Assembly (NCBI RefSeq): GCF_025685545.1
Contig: NZ_JAGSYC010000020.1
Span: 248,001-312,000 of the forward strand
Direction: 5' to 3'
Source: Granulicella paludicola
Lineage (GTDB): Bacteria; Acidobacteriota; Terriglobia; Terriglobales; Acidobacteriaceae
Length of the DNA stretch: 64,000 nucleotides
The notes below the pieces were generated by a model. It saw only the letters and a program-made list of their open reading frames with translations, did no database searches and was not told where the DNA came from. Every line of letters starts with the position of its first letter. The first letter of the stretch is position 1. The position numbers and the translations under genes are program-made. This document shows, in pieces, positions 9,775 through 19,128 of the stretch.

Positions 9775-10590
9775 ATGGCAAGACTGGAGTGTTTACGAGT
9801 GAGTCAGTCGATCTTTTTGCTGGAAGACGATACGGACATCCGGCGGTTGGTGCAGTATCAGCTTGAGGGTGCAGGATATGCGGTGCGATCGTATCCGTCG
9901 CTGGGCACGATCGTGCAGGACGCGGAGCGGCAGCGGCCGTCGCTGTTTCTGTTGGACATTATGTTTCCGGGCGGCGATGGGCTGGACCTGTGCAAGCGGC
10001 TGCGGCAGAACCCGACGCTGGCGAGCGTGCCGATTATCTTTCTGACGGCGCGGGCAGCGGAGAACGATCGCGTGGCCGGGCTGGAACTGGGCGCGGACGA
10101 TTACATTACGAAGCCATTTGCGATGCGCGAGCTGCTGGCGCGTGTGAAGGCTGTGCTGCGGCGGTTTGAGCGGCCGGAGGCACCTGGCACGACGGCGGTA
10201 CTGTCGATCGAATCGCTGGAGATCGATGGCAACTCGATGCAGCTGCGGGTGCATGGCAAGCTGGTGACGACGACGGCGACAGAGTTCCGCCTGTTGGACT
10301 ACCTGGCAAGGCATCCGGGGCGTGTGTTCAGCCGCGATCACCTGCTGGATGCGGTGTGGGGCGACGCTCGGTTTGTGACGCCGCGGAGTGTGGATGTGTA
10401 TGTGCGTCGCATTCGCGAGAAGATCGAGGCCGACCCGGAGACGCCGCGGTTCCTGAAGACAATGCGCGGTGCGGGATATCGGTTTGATATTCCAAAGGGA
10501 CGACCGGAGGATGCCGAGGCTGGTGAAGGTGGAGCGGTGGACGGCGGATCGACTGACGACAGCGCTGTGACCGAAGGTCTGGTCGAGTAG
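9775..10590 (+). CDS. phoB: Phosphate-regulon response regulator PhoB (OmpR/PhoB type)
   Basis: The N-terminal receiver domain has the acidic pocket (IFLLEDDTDIRRL), the phosphoacceptor Asp in LFLLDIMFPGGDGLDLC, and the conserved Lys in DDYITKPF. The C-terminal half is a winged-helix DNA-binding domain (EFRLLDYLARHPGRVFSRDH ... VDVYVRRIREKIE ... TMRGAGYRF). ATG 9775 has GAAGGG upstream; GTG 9799, with GGAG 9 bases upstream, would give MSQSIFLLEDD and is also plausible. It is followed by phoR and the porin-pst-phoU genes, which identifies it as the phosphate regulator. The acidic C-terminal tail of about 30 residues is not part of the conserved fold. Confidence 0.93.
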   Translation: MARLECLRVSQSIFLLEDDTDIRRLVQYQLEGAGYAVRSYPSLGTIVQDAERQRPSLFLLDIMFPGGDGLDLCKRLRQNPTLASVPIIFLTARAAENDRVAGLELGADDYITKPFAMRELLARVKAVLRRFERPEAPGTTAVLSIESLEIDGNSMQLRVHGKLVTTTATEFRLLDYLARHPGRVFSRDHLLDAVWGDARFVTPRSVDVYVRRIREKIEADPETPRFLKTMRGAGYRFDIPKGRPEDAEAGEGGAVDGGSTDDSAVTEGLVE

Positions 10591-10597
10591 TCCCTCC

Positions 10598-10657
10598 GGG
10601 GCTGAAGCCCCTTGATTTTGGGCGGTCGGGAACGTCCGGGCTACAGCCCGGACCTAT
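10598..10657. repeat. Paired hairpin repeats in the phoB-phoR gap
   Basis: GGGGCTGAAGCCCC (10598-10611) is followed by a stem of the type GTCCGGGCT/AGCCCGGAC (about 10634-10655). The first motif recurs at 12187-12199, and the second resembles the hairpin at 15575-15597. This looks like a second repeat family. Confidence 0.6.
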
Positions 10658-10687
10658 CCAGAAGCAAGAACAACAGCAAGTGCAGAA

Positions 10688-10755
10688 GCAGATTCCCTTC
10701 GGGAATGACAAAGGAAAGAGCAAGTTCAGCAGCAGATTCCCTTCGGGAATGACAA
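10688..10755. repeat. Two copies of the GCAG...ATGACAA hairpin repeat inside the phoB-phoR intergenic space
   Basis: The copies are at 10688-10711 and 10732-10755 and are identical through the ATTCCCTTCGGGAAT core. They lie between two genes that would normally be cotranscribed. Confidence 0.8.
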
Positions 10756-10818
10756 ACAAAGTGCAGAAGCAAGTGCTCCTCCGACTTTGCTCAGGGGACT
10801 GACACATAAGATGTGGCG

Positions 10819-12174
10819 ATGAGGGAGTTTCTGAGGCGGAGTCTGTTTCTGGCGTTGTTCTGGCGTGCGACGATCGCAGTGGCGGTCGTGGGCGTAGCGG
10901 TGCTGCTGCTGCCGAGGCCCTGGATGATGGTGCTGGCGGCGATGGCCGCGGCGATCTGGCTGGCGACGACGACGACGTATGCGCTGACCAACTCTCTGGA
11001 GAAGCTGGAGCCGATGGTGGTGGCCGCGTACGAACGCGACGAGCCATTGCCCGATCCTCCGTACCGGCAGATGGAAGGCACGGTCGATGCACTGAACTCG
11101 TTGAGTGCGGAGATGGCGCGGCGGCTGGCGGCGAGTGGGGAGAGTCGGCGCAAGCTGGAGGCGCTGCTGGATTCGATGCAGGACGCGGTGGTGAGCGTGG
11201 ATGCGGCGGGACGGATCGTGTGGGCGAACCTGCCGATGCAGCGACTGATGGCGGAGTCGAGCGGCGCGGTACGGGCGGGGCATTCGCTGGTACAGACGAT
11301 TCGAGCGCCTGAGGTGCTGAAGTGTGTGCAGGTGGCGCTGGAGCTAGGTGAACTGGCTGAAGAACGATCGGTGTCGCTGCCGTTCGGTCGGATCTTTGCG
11401 GTGAGCGCGAGCCCGATGCCGGAGGGCGGCGCGGTGGTTGTGATGCAGGACCGCACCCAGATCGAACAGGTAGAGCGGACGCAGCGGGAGTTTGTGGCGA
11501 ATGTGAGCCATGAGCTGAGGACGCCGTTGACTTCGATCTCGGGTTATGTGGAGATGCTGATCGAAGACCCGCGGACGGCCGGCACGTTTACGCCGCAGGT
11601 GCTGGAGTTTCTGGAGGCGATCCAGAAGAGCGCGCGGCGTATGGGGCGGCTGACGGACGATCTGCTGGCGATGGCGCGGGTGGATAGCGGCGAGCAGAAG
11701 CTGCGGCCGAAGCCGGTGACGGCGGAGACCCTGATCGAAGAGGCGGAGATCGCGGTCGCGGGGTTTGTGCGTGAGAAGGGGGGAACGCTGGAGATAGATG
11801 AAGCTCCGGCGGCGACGGTGGTGGCGGATGTGGATGCAATCGTGCAGGTGATGAGCAACCTGGTGGAGAATGCTCTGAACTATGGGCGACGTGGGCCGGA
11901 TGAGGCGCTGGTGCGGATTTCGGCGAATCGGCTGGATGGGTATGTGCGCTTCTGCGTGGAGGATTTTGGGCAGGGGATTGCGAGCGAGCATGTGGGGCGG
12001 CTGTTCGAGCGGTTCTACCGGGTGGATAAGGCGCGGTCGCGGGATTCTGGTGGGACCGGGTTGGGGCTGGCGATTGCGAAGCACATCGTAGAGTCGCATC
12101 GCGGCCAGATGTGGGTGGAGAGCGAGCTGGGCGTGGGGAGCCGGTTCTGCTTTACGCTGCCGCTGGCGGAGTAG
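10819..12174 (+). CDS. phoR: Phosphate-regulon sensor histidine kinase PhoR
   Basis: This is a membrane sensor kinase of about 451 residues. Two hydrophobic N-terminal helices ([20 protein letters not shown] and [20 protein letters not shown]) are followed by a HAMP-like linker and a PAS domain ([20 protein letters not shown]). The HisKA phosphoacceptor is in [20 protein letters not shown], and the HATPase has the N box [11 protein letters not shown]1 DFGQGI and [12 protein letters not shown]. The start is uncertain (GTG 10813 or ATG 10819; neither has a strong ribosome site). In phosphate starvation it would phosphorylate PhoB; PstSCAB-PhoU signalling is encoded just downstream. Confidence 0.93.
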   Translation: MREFLRRSLFLALFWRATIAVAVVGVAVLLLPRPWMMVLAAMAAAIWLATTTTYALTNSLEKLEPMVVAAYERDEPLPDPPYRQMEGTVDALNSLSAEMARRLAASGESRRKLEALLDSMQDAVVSVDAAGRIVWANLPMQRLMAESSGAVRAGHSLVQTIRAPEVLKCVQVALELGELAEERSVSLPFGRIFAVSASPMPEGGAVVVMQDRTQIEQVERTQREFVANVSHELRTPLTSISGYVEMLIEDPRTAGTFTPQVLEFLEAIQKSARRMGRLTDDLLAMARVDSGEQKLRPKPVTAETLIEEAEIAVAGFVREKGGTLEIDEAPAATVVADVDAIVQVMSNLVENALNYGRRGPDEALVRISANRLDGYVRFCVEDFGQGIASEHVGRLFERFYRVDKARSRDSGGTGLGLAIAKHIVESHRGQMWVESELGVGSRFCFTLPLAE

Positions 12175-12186
12175 GGCGGTTTGGCT

Positions 12187-12274
12187 GGGCTGAAGCCCCT
12201 TTTTTTGGGCGATCATGAGACCTGAGGCTGAAGCCTCGGGGTGCCTGAGTGTCGCGACTGGGAAGACGCGACAC
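12187..12274. terminator. Hairpin cluster after phoR (probable terminator)
   Basis: GGGC-TGAA-GCCC followed by C and seven T (12187-12206) is terminator-like. GAGGC-TGAA-GCCTC (about 12224-12237) and an 8-bp stem GTGTCGCG/CGCGACAC (12249-12256 with 12267-12274) follow. These occupy most of the space of about 365 bp between phoR and the porin gene. Confidence 0.6.
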
Positions 12275-12382
12275 GAGAAATCCTGCGAACCCACGTCCCA
12301 GAAACGGGATATTGGGTAGCGGCTGACTATGCGGATGGCTAAATTTCCTGAATAAACTGCGGTTTTCAACGTGGGGATTGGA

Positions 12383-12426
12383 TTTTCATCGTCCTTTCAC
12401 GTGGCTGAACACGTGTGTTCACAGAG
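12383..12426 (+). promoter_or_regulatory. PHO-box-like repeats upstream of the phosphate porin
   Basis: Four 11-bp units run without a gap: TTTTCATCGTC, CTTTCACGTGG, CTGAACACGTG and TGTTCACAGAG. The first, second and fourth contain TTCA in register. The 12385-12404 part aligns with sites before phoB and pstC. This is the strongest of the three. Confidence 0.6.
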
Positions 12427-12539
12427 ACGGTCGAAGCTGGAACACAACAGATAGACACGGCAAGACGAACGAATCTGCGGGCCGCAGGTATGGCCGAACA
12501 GGGAACGTTACGTCTTAGCCCTATCCGTGAAGAGGATTA

Positions 12540-14414
12540 ATGAGAACTCTCAAGTTTGCTACTGCTGCTTTGGCCACCGCAGCTATCTTCAGCATGCCGA
12601 GTGCGCATGCTCAAGCGACGAAGTCCAATCCATGCACGACGGTTGTGAAGAAGCACCGCGGCAAGAAGGCCGAGAGCCCTTGCGATGATGTTCGCAAGAT
12701 GCTCGCCGATCAGCAGGCGCAGATCGATGCGTTGAAGCAGCAGCTGGCGAACCAGCAGGCACCGACGGTGCCGCCGCCTCCGCCGGAGATCGACCCGATT
12801 GCTACGCCGCTGGCGCAGAAGGCTGAGTCCGATGCCCAGGCTGCAGAGGCGAGCTCGAGCAGTGCCGTTCAGACCGCACAGGCAGCCGATGTGAAGGCTA
12901 CCGATGCGAACAAGAAGGTAGATGCGCTGCATGATGAGGTGTTCTCGCCTGCCGCTCTGCACTACAAGGGCATCAACATCACGCCGGGCGGTTTTGTGGC
13001 GTTCGAAGGTGTGTACCGTCAGCACTCGGTGAACTCGGACGTCAACACCCCGTTCAACAGCATTCCCTTCCCGAGCGCGACTGAAGGTCATGTGAGTGAG
13101 TTGAACTTTTCAGGTCGTCAGAGCCGTCTATCGGTACTGGCGCAGTCAAAGCCGACACCGAACCTTTCGCTTACGGGCTACTACGAGATGGACTTCCTGG
13201 GAACGGGTACGTCTTCGAACAACAACCAGTCGAACAGCTACGTTCTGCGTCAGCGCCAGATCTGGGGCCAGGCAGCGTTGGCAAGTGGCTTTACGGTGAC
13301 GGGCGGCCAGATGTGGTCGCTGGTAACGGAAGATCGCAAGGGAACGGATGCTCGCACTGAGATCCAGCCGCAGACGATCGACTCACAGTACCTTGTGGGT
13401 TACAGCTGGGAGCGTCAGCCTGGCATCCGTGTGCAGCAGCGCTGGGGCGATCTGACGAAGAGCGCCTTCACCGTGGCTGTCGCTGCCGAGCAGGCGCAGA
13501 TCACCAGCTTCACAGTGGCTTCGTCCGGCGCGCTTCCTGCGGATTATTTCTTCGGAGGCATCGGCCAGAACGGCGGTCTGTACAACGCAGCCGGTAACAT
13601 CGGCGGTGGCAACACGGCCGGCACGGGCGGCATCACGACCTACGCGAACAACGTTGCTCCTGACGTCCTCGCGAAGGTTGCGTACGACGCTCCTGCCTTC
13701 CACATCGAGATCGGCGGCATCGCCCGCTTCATGCGCGATTACTACTTCCCGATCCTCAACTACAACACGACGACGGCTGCCTACACCTACGCTTCGAGCT
13801 ACGTGAACAACACGAAGACGGCTGGCGGTGTGTTCGGTTCGGTTCGCGGTTACATTGCAAACAAGAAGGTTGAAGTTGCTTTGCAGGGTATGGCGGGTAC
13901 GGGCACGGGCCGCTATGGTTCGTCGCAGCTGGCTGACGCAACGCTCCGCCCGGACGAGACTCTGGCTCCGATCAAGAACTACCACGGCCTTTACTCGACC
14001 GAGATCCATGTGACGCCGAAGTTCGACGTGTTCTTCTACGGCGGTGCAGAGTACGCTCAGCGCACGATTTACACGACGTCGTTTGGTACGACCATGGGCT
14101 ACGCTCCTCGCAACCTGAGCAACGCCGGCTGCTACAACACGCCGACGGCGACGGGTGGCTCTTCGGGTACCGCAGGTTCGATTTCGGCAACGGGCACCTG
14201 TGCCGAGCCGACGCGTGCGATCTATGAAGCGATGGGTGGCATTCAGTGGCGTCCGATCAGCAGCCCCAAGTACGGCAAGCTGCAGTACTCGGCGACCTAC
14301 AGCTACATCCAGCGCAACCTGTGGAGCAGCTCGGTAGCCAGCACGACGACGCCCAGCGGCCCGCGCGCGACCGAGCCGATGATTCACGTACAGATGCGCT
14401 ACTACATCCCCTAA
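12540..14414 (+). CDS. Outer-membrane porin, probable phosphate-selective or DcaP-like type
   Basis: The 624-residue product begins with a signal peptide (MRTLKFATAALATAA ... SAHAQA). Next are a Cys-containing segment, a short coiled coil (VRKMLADQQAQIDALKQQLA) and a Pro-rich linker (VPPPPPEIDP), then a 16-or-more-strand type beta-barrel rich in alternating aromatic and polar residues, ending MIHVQMRYYIP. The coiled coil plus barrel layout is that of periplasm-anchored trimeric porins. Its position between phoR and pstS, with PHO-box-like repeats upstream, indicates phosphate uptake across the outer membrane. Substrate is inferred from context only. Confidence 0.82.
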   Translation: MRTLKFATAALATAAIFSMPSAHAQATKSNPCTTVVKKHRGKKAESPCDDVRKMLADQQAQIDALKQQLANQQAPTVPPPPPEIDPIATPLAQKAESDAQAAEASSSSAVQTAQAADVKATDANKKVDALHDEVFSPAALHYKGINITPGGFVAFEGVYRQHSVNSDVNTPFNSIPFPSATEGHVSELNFSGRQSRLSVLAQSKPTPNLSLTGYYEMDFLGTGTSSNNNQSNSYVLRQRQIWGQAALASGFTVTGGQMWSLVTEDRKGTDARTEIQPQTIDSQYLVGYSWERQPGIRVQQRWGDLTKSAFTVAVAAEQAQITSFTVASSGALPADYFFGGIGQNGGLYNAAGNIGGGNTAGTGGITTYANNVAPDVLAKVAYDAPAFHIEIGGIARFMRDYYFPILNYNTTTAAYTYASSYVNNTKTAGGVFGSVRGYIANKKVEVALQGMAGTGTGRYGSSQLADATLRPDETLAPIKNYHGLYSTEIHVTPKFDVFFYGGAEYAQRTIYTTSFGTTMGYAPRNLSNAGCYNTPTATGGSSGTAGSISATGTCAEPTRAIYEAMGGIQWRPISSPKYGKLQYSATYSYIQRNLWSSSVASTTTPSGPRATEPMIHVQMRYYIP

Positions 14415-14435
14415 ACTGCAGTTGAAGGAAGAACT

Positions 14436-14467
14436 GGGTGCGTCCTCCGAAGCTGGAGGGCGCATCC
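14436..14467 (+). other. Hairpin between porin and pstS
   Basis: A stem of about 13 bp with a few G-T pairs (14436-14448 with 14455-14467) and a 6-base loop; no T-tract follows. It could partly attenuate or stabilise the porin mRNA, since no PHO-box-like site is seen before pstS. Confidence 0.5.
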
Positions 14468-14533
14468 TAGCGAAGGTAGAAATTTAGTCTGGTACCACGA
14501 CAGAAGCTGAAGGCATCTCCAGGAGTACGACTT

Positions 14534-15556
14534 ATGACATTCAAGACGATTTCGTCCGCGGCACTGGCTGCGGTACTCGCAACGGCAGGCGTAATGACGG
14601 CCGGCGCTCAGCACATCACGGGCGCGGGCGCTTCGTTCCCCAACCCGATCTACTCGAAGTGGTTTGCCGAGTACAGCGCATCGCACCCCGGCGTGCAGAT
14701 CAACTATCAGTCCGTGGGTTCGGGCGCTGGCATCCGCCAGGTGTCGGAGAAGACGGTTGACTTCGGCGCCAGCGACGGCCCGATGACCGATGAGCAGCTC
14801 GCAGCTTCCAAGCAGAAGCTGGTGCACATCCCGACGGTTCTGGGCGCAGTGGTCCCGGTGTACAACATTCCGGGTGCGGCGAAGGAGCTGCGCTTTTCGC
14901 CTGACGTGATTGCCGATATCTATCTCGGCAAGATCACCAAGTGGAACGATCCGCGCATTGTGAAGGACAACCCGGGCATCAGCCTGCCGGACCACGGCAT
15001 TCTGCCTGTCTATCGTTCGGACGGATCGGGTACGACGTACATCTTCACGGATTATCTGTCGAAGGTGAGCCCTGACTTCCAGAAGAAGATCGGCAAGTCG
15101 ACCTCGGTGAAGTGGCCGCTGGGTATCGGACAGAAGGGCAACGAAGGCGTTGCGGGCATGGTGCACAACAGCGCCTACTCGTTCGGCTACGTGGAGCTGA
15201 TCTACGCGCTGCAGAACAAGATGGAGTACGGCTTTGTGAAGAACTCTTCGGGCAAGTGGCTGAAGGCTTCGGTTGAGGGTGTGACCGCTGCTGCCGCCGC
15301 AGACGCCAAGGGCATGCCTGCTGACTACCGCGTGTCTATCACGAACGCTCCGGGTAACGACTCGTACCCGATCGCTTCGTTTACATGGTTGTTGATTCCG
15401 CAGCACTTCGACGATGCCGCCAAGGGCAAGGTGATGGTCGATTTCCTGAACTGGATGCTGACCAAGGGTGAGGGCGAGGTTTCGGCCCTCAGCTATGCTC
15501 CGCTGCCGAAGGCCGTTGCGGCCAGCGTGGCGAAGACGATCAAGACGATCCAGTAG
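14534..15556 (+). CDS. pstS: Phosphate ABC transporter, periplasmic phosphate-binding protein PstS
   Basis: The 340-residue PstS captures phosphate in the periplasm for PstCAB. A signal peptide (SSAALAAVLATAGVMTAGAQ) precedes the canonical start of the mature domain ITGAGASFPNPIYSKW. Phosphate-site motifs are visible: GSGAGIRQVSEKTVDFGASD, and YRSDGSGTTYIF. Length and order match the family. No lipobox is present, so it is probably soluble in the periplasm. AGGAG about 9 bases before ATG 14534 supports the start. Likely transcribed with the porin, as no separate PHO-box-like site was found. Confidence 0.96.
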   Translation: MTFKTISSAALAAVLATAGVMTAGAQHITGAGASFPNPIYSKWFAEYSASHPGVQINYQSVGSGAGIRQVSEKTVDFGASDGPMTDEQLAASKQKLVHIPTVLGAVVPVYNIPGAAKELRFSPDVIADIYLGKITKWNDPRIVKDNPGISLPDHGILPVYRSDGSGTTYIFTDYLSKVSPDFQKKIGKSTSVKWPLGIGQKGNEGVAGMVHNSAYSFGYVELIYALQNKMEYGFVKNSSGKWLKASVEGVTAAAAADAKGMPADYRVSITNAPGNDSYPIASFTWLLIPQHFDDAAKGKVMVDFLNWMLTKGEGEVSALSYAPLPKAVAASVAKTIKTIQ

Positions 15557-15574
15557 TAAGAAAAGCGAAGATGG

Positions 15575-15597
15575 GTCCGGGCTTGTATAGCCGGGCC
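15575..15597. repeat. Imperfect hairpin resembling the repeat at 10634-10655
   Basis: GGTCCGGGCT, a short loop, then AGCCGGGCC followed by TATA. The 10634-10655 copy has the same arms and is followed by TAT. It lies between pstS and pstC. Confidence 0.45.
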
Positions 15598-15639
15598 TAT
15601 ACTTCGAGAGCGTCAAATCCGACCGTGATTTACGGTGTG

Positions 15640-15659
15640 TTAACACTCCTTTCATAAAC
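15640..15659 (+). promoter_or_regulatory. PHO-box-like direct repeat upstream of pstC
   Basis: TTAACACTCCT followed by TTCATAAAC, with TTAAC and TTCAT in 11-bp register and the shared TCCTTT. It lies about 27 bases before ATG 15687. This suggests a second PhoB-dependent promoter for pstCAB-phoU. Confidence 0.55.
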
Positions 15660-15686
15660 TGACGGCCTACGCCTTCGAGCGGAACT

Positions 15687-16742
15687 ATGAACGAACCGAA
15701 CCTCATTTCGCTTCCGCCGACCCCTGTGGCGCAGTCTGTATCTCCGGAGAATCCGACCGGGGCACCGGATTTGCCGCCTCCGGCTCCCTCCGCGATCCGC
15801 AAGTTTCTCAACAGCAAGAGCTCAGGCCGGGTGCCGGATGGCGCTTTCCGTGGCCTGATGTTCGTGTGCGCGTTGAGCATCTTTCTGATCGTGCTGCTGA
15901 TCCTCTTTGTGCTGATTTCGAGCTCGAAGCTGTCGATCCACACCTTTGGCTTCAAGTTCTTTACGGGCACAACGTGGGATCCCGTCTCGGGCGACTTCGG
16001 GGCGCTTCCGTTTATCTACGGCACGGTGGTGTCTTCGCTGCTCGCGGTGGCGATGGCGGTACCACTGGCGCTGCTGGTGGCGATCTTCCTGCTGGAGATC
16101 TGCCCGCAGTTTCTGCGCGGGCCGATCTCGTTCCTGACCGAATTGCTGGCGGCGATCCCCAGCGTGGTTTATGGCCTCTGGGGCGTGTTTGTGCTGGTGC
16201 CGATCATCCGCGACCAAGCTGGGCCGGTGCTGGAGAAGTACCTGGGCTGGACGGGTTTTTTTGTGGAGCCGAATTTTGGCGTGGGCATGTTTGCGGCCAG
16301 TGTGATTCTGGCGATCATGATCTTTCCGGTGATCAGCTCGATCAGCCGCGATGTGATGCGGGTGGTACCGCCGAGCCAGCGTGAGGCTGCACTGGCGCTA
16401 GGCGCGACACGCTGGGAGATGATCCGCATCAGCATCCTCCGGAACTCGCGGATTGGGATTGTGGGTTCGGTGATTCTGGGCCTTGGACGCGCGCTGGGCG
16501 AGACGCTGGCGGTGACGATGGTGATCGGTAACCATCCGGACATCATGAAGAACCTGTTCGCGCCCGCGTATACGCTTTCAAGCGTGATTGCGAATGAGTT
16601 TACCGAGGCGACGGGTGATCTATATCTGAGTGCGCTGATCGAGATTGGCCTGGCACTGTTCCTGGTGACGATTGTGGTGAATGCGATCGCGAGGCTGCTG
16701 GTGTGGGCTGTTACGCGGAATAACTCGGCGGTGGCGCACTAA
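15687..16742 (+). CDS. pstC: Phosphate ABC transporter permease PstC
   Basis: This is an inner-membrane subunit of the PstSCAB importer, 351 residues. A hydrophilic N-terminal extension of about 55 residues precedes the first membrane helix (GLMFVCALSIFLIVLLILFV). The core has about six helices, the family motif region AAIPSVVYGLWGVFVLVP, and the ABC-permease EAA-like loop REAALALGATRWEMIRI. The stop codon overlaps the start of pstA (TAATG), showing translational coupling. The extended N-terminus is longer than in E. coli PstC but common outside Proteobacteria. Confidence 0.95.
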   Translation: MNEPNLISLPPTPVAQSVSPENPTGAPDLPPPAPSAIRKFLNSKSSGRVPDGAFRGLMFVCALSIFLIVLLILFVLISSSKLSIHTFGFKFFTGTTWDPVSGDFGALPFIYGTVVSSLLAVAMAVPLALLVAIFLLEICPQFLRGPISFLTELLAAIPSVVYGLWGVFVLVPIIRDQAGPVLEKYLGWTGFFVEPNFGVGMFAASVILAIMIFPVISSISRDVMRVVPPSQREAALALGATRWEMIRISILRNSRIGIVGSVILGLGRALGETLAVTMVIGNHPDIMKNLFAPAYTLSSVIANEFTEATGDLYLSALIEIGLALFLVTIVVNAIARLLVWAVTRNNSAVAH

Positions 16743-17632
16743 TGAATCCACTACTGGTTCGTTCTGAGAACACCGAGCGCATGTTGAATCTGCGGCGCAA
16801 GATCTCTAATCACCTGGTGACAGCTCTGGCGGTCGTGGCGACATTGGTTGTGCTGGTGCCGCTGATCGCTATTCTTGGGTACCTGCTTTACAAGGGCTTC
16901 AGCTCGCTGAACCTCGCGTTCTTTACGAAGCCGCCCGCGCCTGTGGGAGAAGAGGGTGGCGGTATGGCGAATGCCATCGTGGGCTCGGGCGTGATTCTTG
17001 CGCTGGCGAGTGCGATGGGGATTCCGCTGGGTATCGGCGCGGGTGTTTATCTGGCCGAGTATGGCCGCGGGACGTGGCTGGCAACGGCGATCCGGTTTAC
17101 GGCCGATGTATTGAACGGTGTGCCTTCGATCGTGATGGGCATTGCGGCTTACTCGCTGATCGTGGCGAAGCAGCATCACTTCTCCGGCTTTGCAGGTGGC
17201 GTGGCGTTGGCGATCATGATGGTGCCGACGATTACGCGCACGACGGAAGAGATGCTGGGCACGGTGCCGCAGATGGTGCGCGAGGCTGCTCTGGGCCTAG
17301 GGATTCCGAAGTGGCGGACGGTGATTTCGATCAGCCTGCGGACGGCATCGCCGGGTATTATTACGGGCTGCATGCTGGCATTTGCGCGCGTGGCAGGTGA
17401 GACGGCTCCGCTGCTGTTTACGGCGCTGGGCAACCAGTTCTTTGGAGTGAATCTGAACCAGCCGATGGCGGCGCTGCCGCTGCAAATCTTTGCGTATGCG
17501 GTTTCTCCGTACGATGAGTGGCACAGGCTGGCATGGGCCGGCGCGCTGGTGCTGATTGTGATGATTATGGTTTCAGTGACGCTGGTCCGGATCTTCACAG
17601 CCCGCGGCGCACTCAAGGGAGGGCAGCACTAG
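16742..17632 (+). CDS. pstA: Phosphate ABC transporter permease PstA
   Basis: The second permease subunit, 296 residues and six predicted membrane helices. Recognisable segments are [15 protein letters not shown] and the EAA loop [16 protein letters not shown], then [12 protein letters not shown] near the end. Its ATG shares one base with the pstC stop and its TAG shares one base with the pstB GTG, so pstC, pstA and pstB are tightly coupled. Confidence 0.95.
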   Translation: MNPLLVRSENTERMLNLRRKISNHLVTALAVVATLVVLVPLIAILGYLLYKGFSSLNLAFFTKPPAPVGEEGGGMANAIVGSGVILALASAMGIPLGIGAGVYLAEYGRGTWLATAIRFTADVLNGVPSIVMGIAAYSLIVAKQHHFSGFAGGVALAIMMVPTITRTTEEMLGTVPQMVREAALGLGIPKWRTVISISLRTASPGIITGCMLAFARVAGETAPLLFTALGNQFFGVNLNQPMAALPLQIFAYAVSPYDEWHRLAWAGALVLIVMIMVSVTLVRIFTARGALKGGQH

Positions 17633-18390
17633 TGGGAGTCGATATACGCGTTGAGAATCTGAACGCATGGTACGGAACGACGCAGTCGCTATGGGACATC
17701 AATCTGAACATCCCTGCGAATAAGGCGACGGCGTTGATCGGGCCTTCGGGCTGCGGCAAGAGTACCTTTGTTCGCTGCCTGAACCGCATGCATGAGACGA
17801 ACCCGATCGCTCGCGCTGAGGGCGTGGTGCGGATGGGCGATATCGATATCTACAAGGACGCGTCGCCGGTGGAGATTCGCCGCCGCATCGGGATGGTATT
17901 CCAGCGGCCGAATCCGTTTCCGACGATGTCGATCTATGACAACGTGGCGAGCGGATTGAAGTTGAATGGCTTTCGTAAGAAGCGCGTGCTGGATGAAGTG
18001 GTGGAGAAGTCGCTGAAGTCTGCCGCGCTGTGGGAAGAGGTTAAGGACTCGCTGCATAAGAAGTCGGGTGCGAGTTTGTCGGGTGGTCAGCAGCAGCGTC
18101 TATGTATTGCGCGCGCGCTGGCGGTCGATCCTGAGGTGCTGTTGATGGATGAACCAGCGAGTGCACTGGATCCGGTATCGACGGCGAAGATCGAAGACCT
18201 TATATTCAAGCTGAAGAGCCAGTACACGATCGTGATTGTGACGCATAACATGCAGCAGGCGGCGCGTGTGGCTGAGAATACGGGCTTCTTTTTAACGGGC
18301 AAGTTGGTAGAGTTCGCTCCGACGACGAAGATCTTTACGAACCCCTCGGACAAGCGGACGGAAGACTACATCACAGGGAGGTTCGGATGA
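17632..18390 (+). CDS. pstB: Phosphate ABC transporter ATP-binding protein PstB
   Basis: The ATPase of the phosphate importer, 252 residues. Walker A is GPSGCGKST, the signature is LSGGQQQRL, and Walker B is [12 protein letters not shown]. The switch His is in [11 protein letters not shown] 17632 is chosen because GGGAGG lies about 10 bases upstream and the protein then begins [14 protein letters not shown] as in PstB; a longer in-frame opening from 17518 lies inside pstA. Its stop overlaps the phoU ATG (ATGA). Confidence 0.97.
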   Translation: MGVDIRVENLNAWYGTTQSLWDINLNIPANKATALIGPSGCGKSTFVRCLNRMHETNPIARAEGVVRMGDIDIYKDASPVEIRRRIGMVFQRPNPFPTMSIYDNVASGLKLNGFRKKRVLDEVVEKSLKSAALWEEVKDSLHKKSGASLSGGQQQRLCIARALAVDPEVLLMDEPASALDPVSTAKIEDLIFKLKSQYTIVIVTHNMQQAARVAENTGFFLTGKLVEFAPTTKIFTNPSDKRTEDYITGRFG

Positions 18391-19055
18391 CACGCATACG
18401 TTTTCAGCAGAGCCTGGACGAGTTGAAGGAACGGCTGCTGGTGATGGCCGGACTGGTGGAGCAGGCGATCCAGCGAGCGACGGAGAGCTACTCGTCGCGC
18501 GATCAAAGTTTGTGTGAGCTGGTGCTGATGTCCGAGCCTGCGATCAATCGCATGGAGCGTGAGATCGATGGGCTGGCGCTCGACTTGTTGGCTATGGAGC
18601 AGCCGATGGCGGTGGACCTGCGGTTCATCATTGCGGTGATTCGGATCAATGCCGATCTGGAGCGCGTTGGTGACCAGGCGGTGAACATTGCAGGGCGGGT
18701 GCAGGAGCTGGGCAAGCAGCCGAATGTCGATCTGCCGGTGGATATTCCGAAGCTGGCGCAGCTGGCGGGCGCGATGGTGCGCAAGGCGCTGCAGGCGTTC
18801 ATTGAAGGCGATGCCGAGATGGCGCAGTCGGTGTTGAAGCTGGATGACCAAGTGGACGATATGAACCGCGATGCGTTCCGGGCATTGGCGAACCTGATCA
18901 AGGAGAAGCCGGACCTGACGCCGCAGGCGCTGAATGCGCTGATCATTTCTCGCAACCTGGAGCGCGTGGGCGATCATGCGACCAACATCGCAGAGGATGT
19001 GATCTTCTGGGTGAAGGGTGCGGATGTGCGGCACCATGCCGAGCAGGATGTTTAG
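18387..19055 (+). CDS. phoU: Phosphate signalling protein PhoU
   Basis: PhoU links the Pst transporter to PhoR and restrains the regulon when phosphate is plentiful. The 222-residue, all-helical protein shows the two repeated PhoU domains, each with the metal-binding motif: [13 protein letters not shown] and [13 protein letters not shown]. It overlaps pstB by four bases and ends the operon before a strong hairpin. Confidence 0.95.
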   Translation: MTRIRFQQSLDELKERLLVMAGLVEQAIQRATESYSSRDQSLCELVLMSEPAINRMEREIDGLALDLLAMEQPMAVDLRFIIAVIRINADLERVGDQAVNIAGRVQELGKQPNVDLPVDIPKLAQLAGAMVRKALQAFIEGDAEMAQSVLKLDDQVDDMNRDAFRALANLIKEKPDLTPQALNALIISRNLERVGDHATNIAEDVIFWVKGADVRHHAEQDV

Positions 19056-19080
19056 AGGCAGGGATTAGGGATTAGAAAAC

Positions 19081-19113
19081 AGCGACGCCGAGCCTTTAGG
19101 GCTCGGCGTCGCT
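19081..19113 (+). terminator. Strong hairpin after phoU
   Basis: A perfect 14-bp stem (19081-19094 with 19100-19113) has a 5-base loop. No clear T-run follows, but the stem is very stable. It probably ends the pst-phoU transcript. Confidence 0.65.
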
Positions 19114-19128
19114 GCGTGCGCTAACGAT

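Noticed and set aside
14411..15970. A 519-codon minus-strand frame across pstS
   Set aside because: It covers the antisense of pstS, has biased composition and no recognisable domain.
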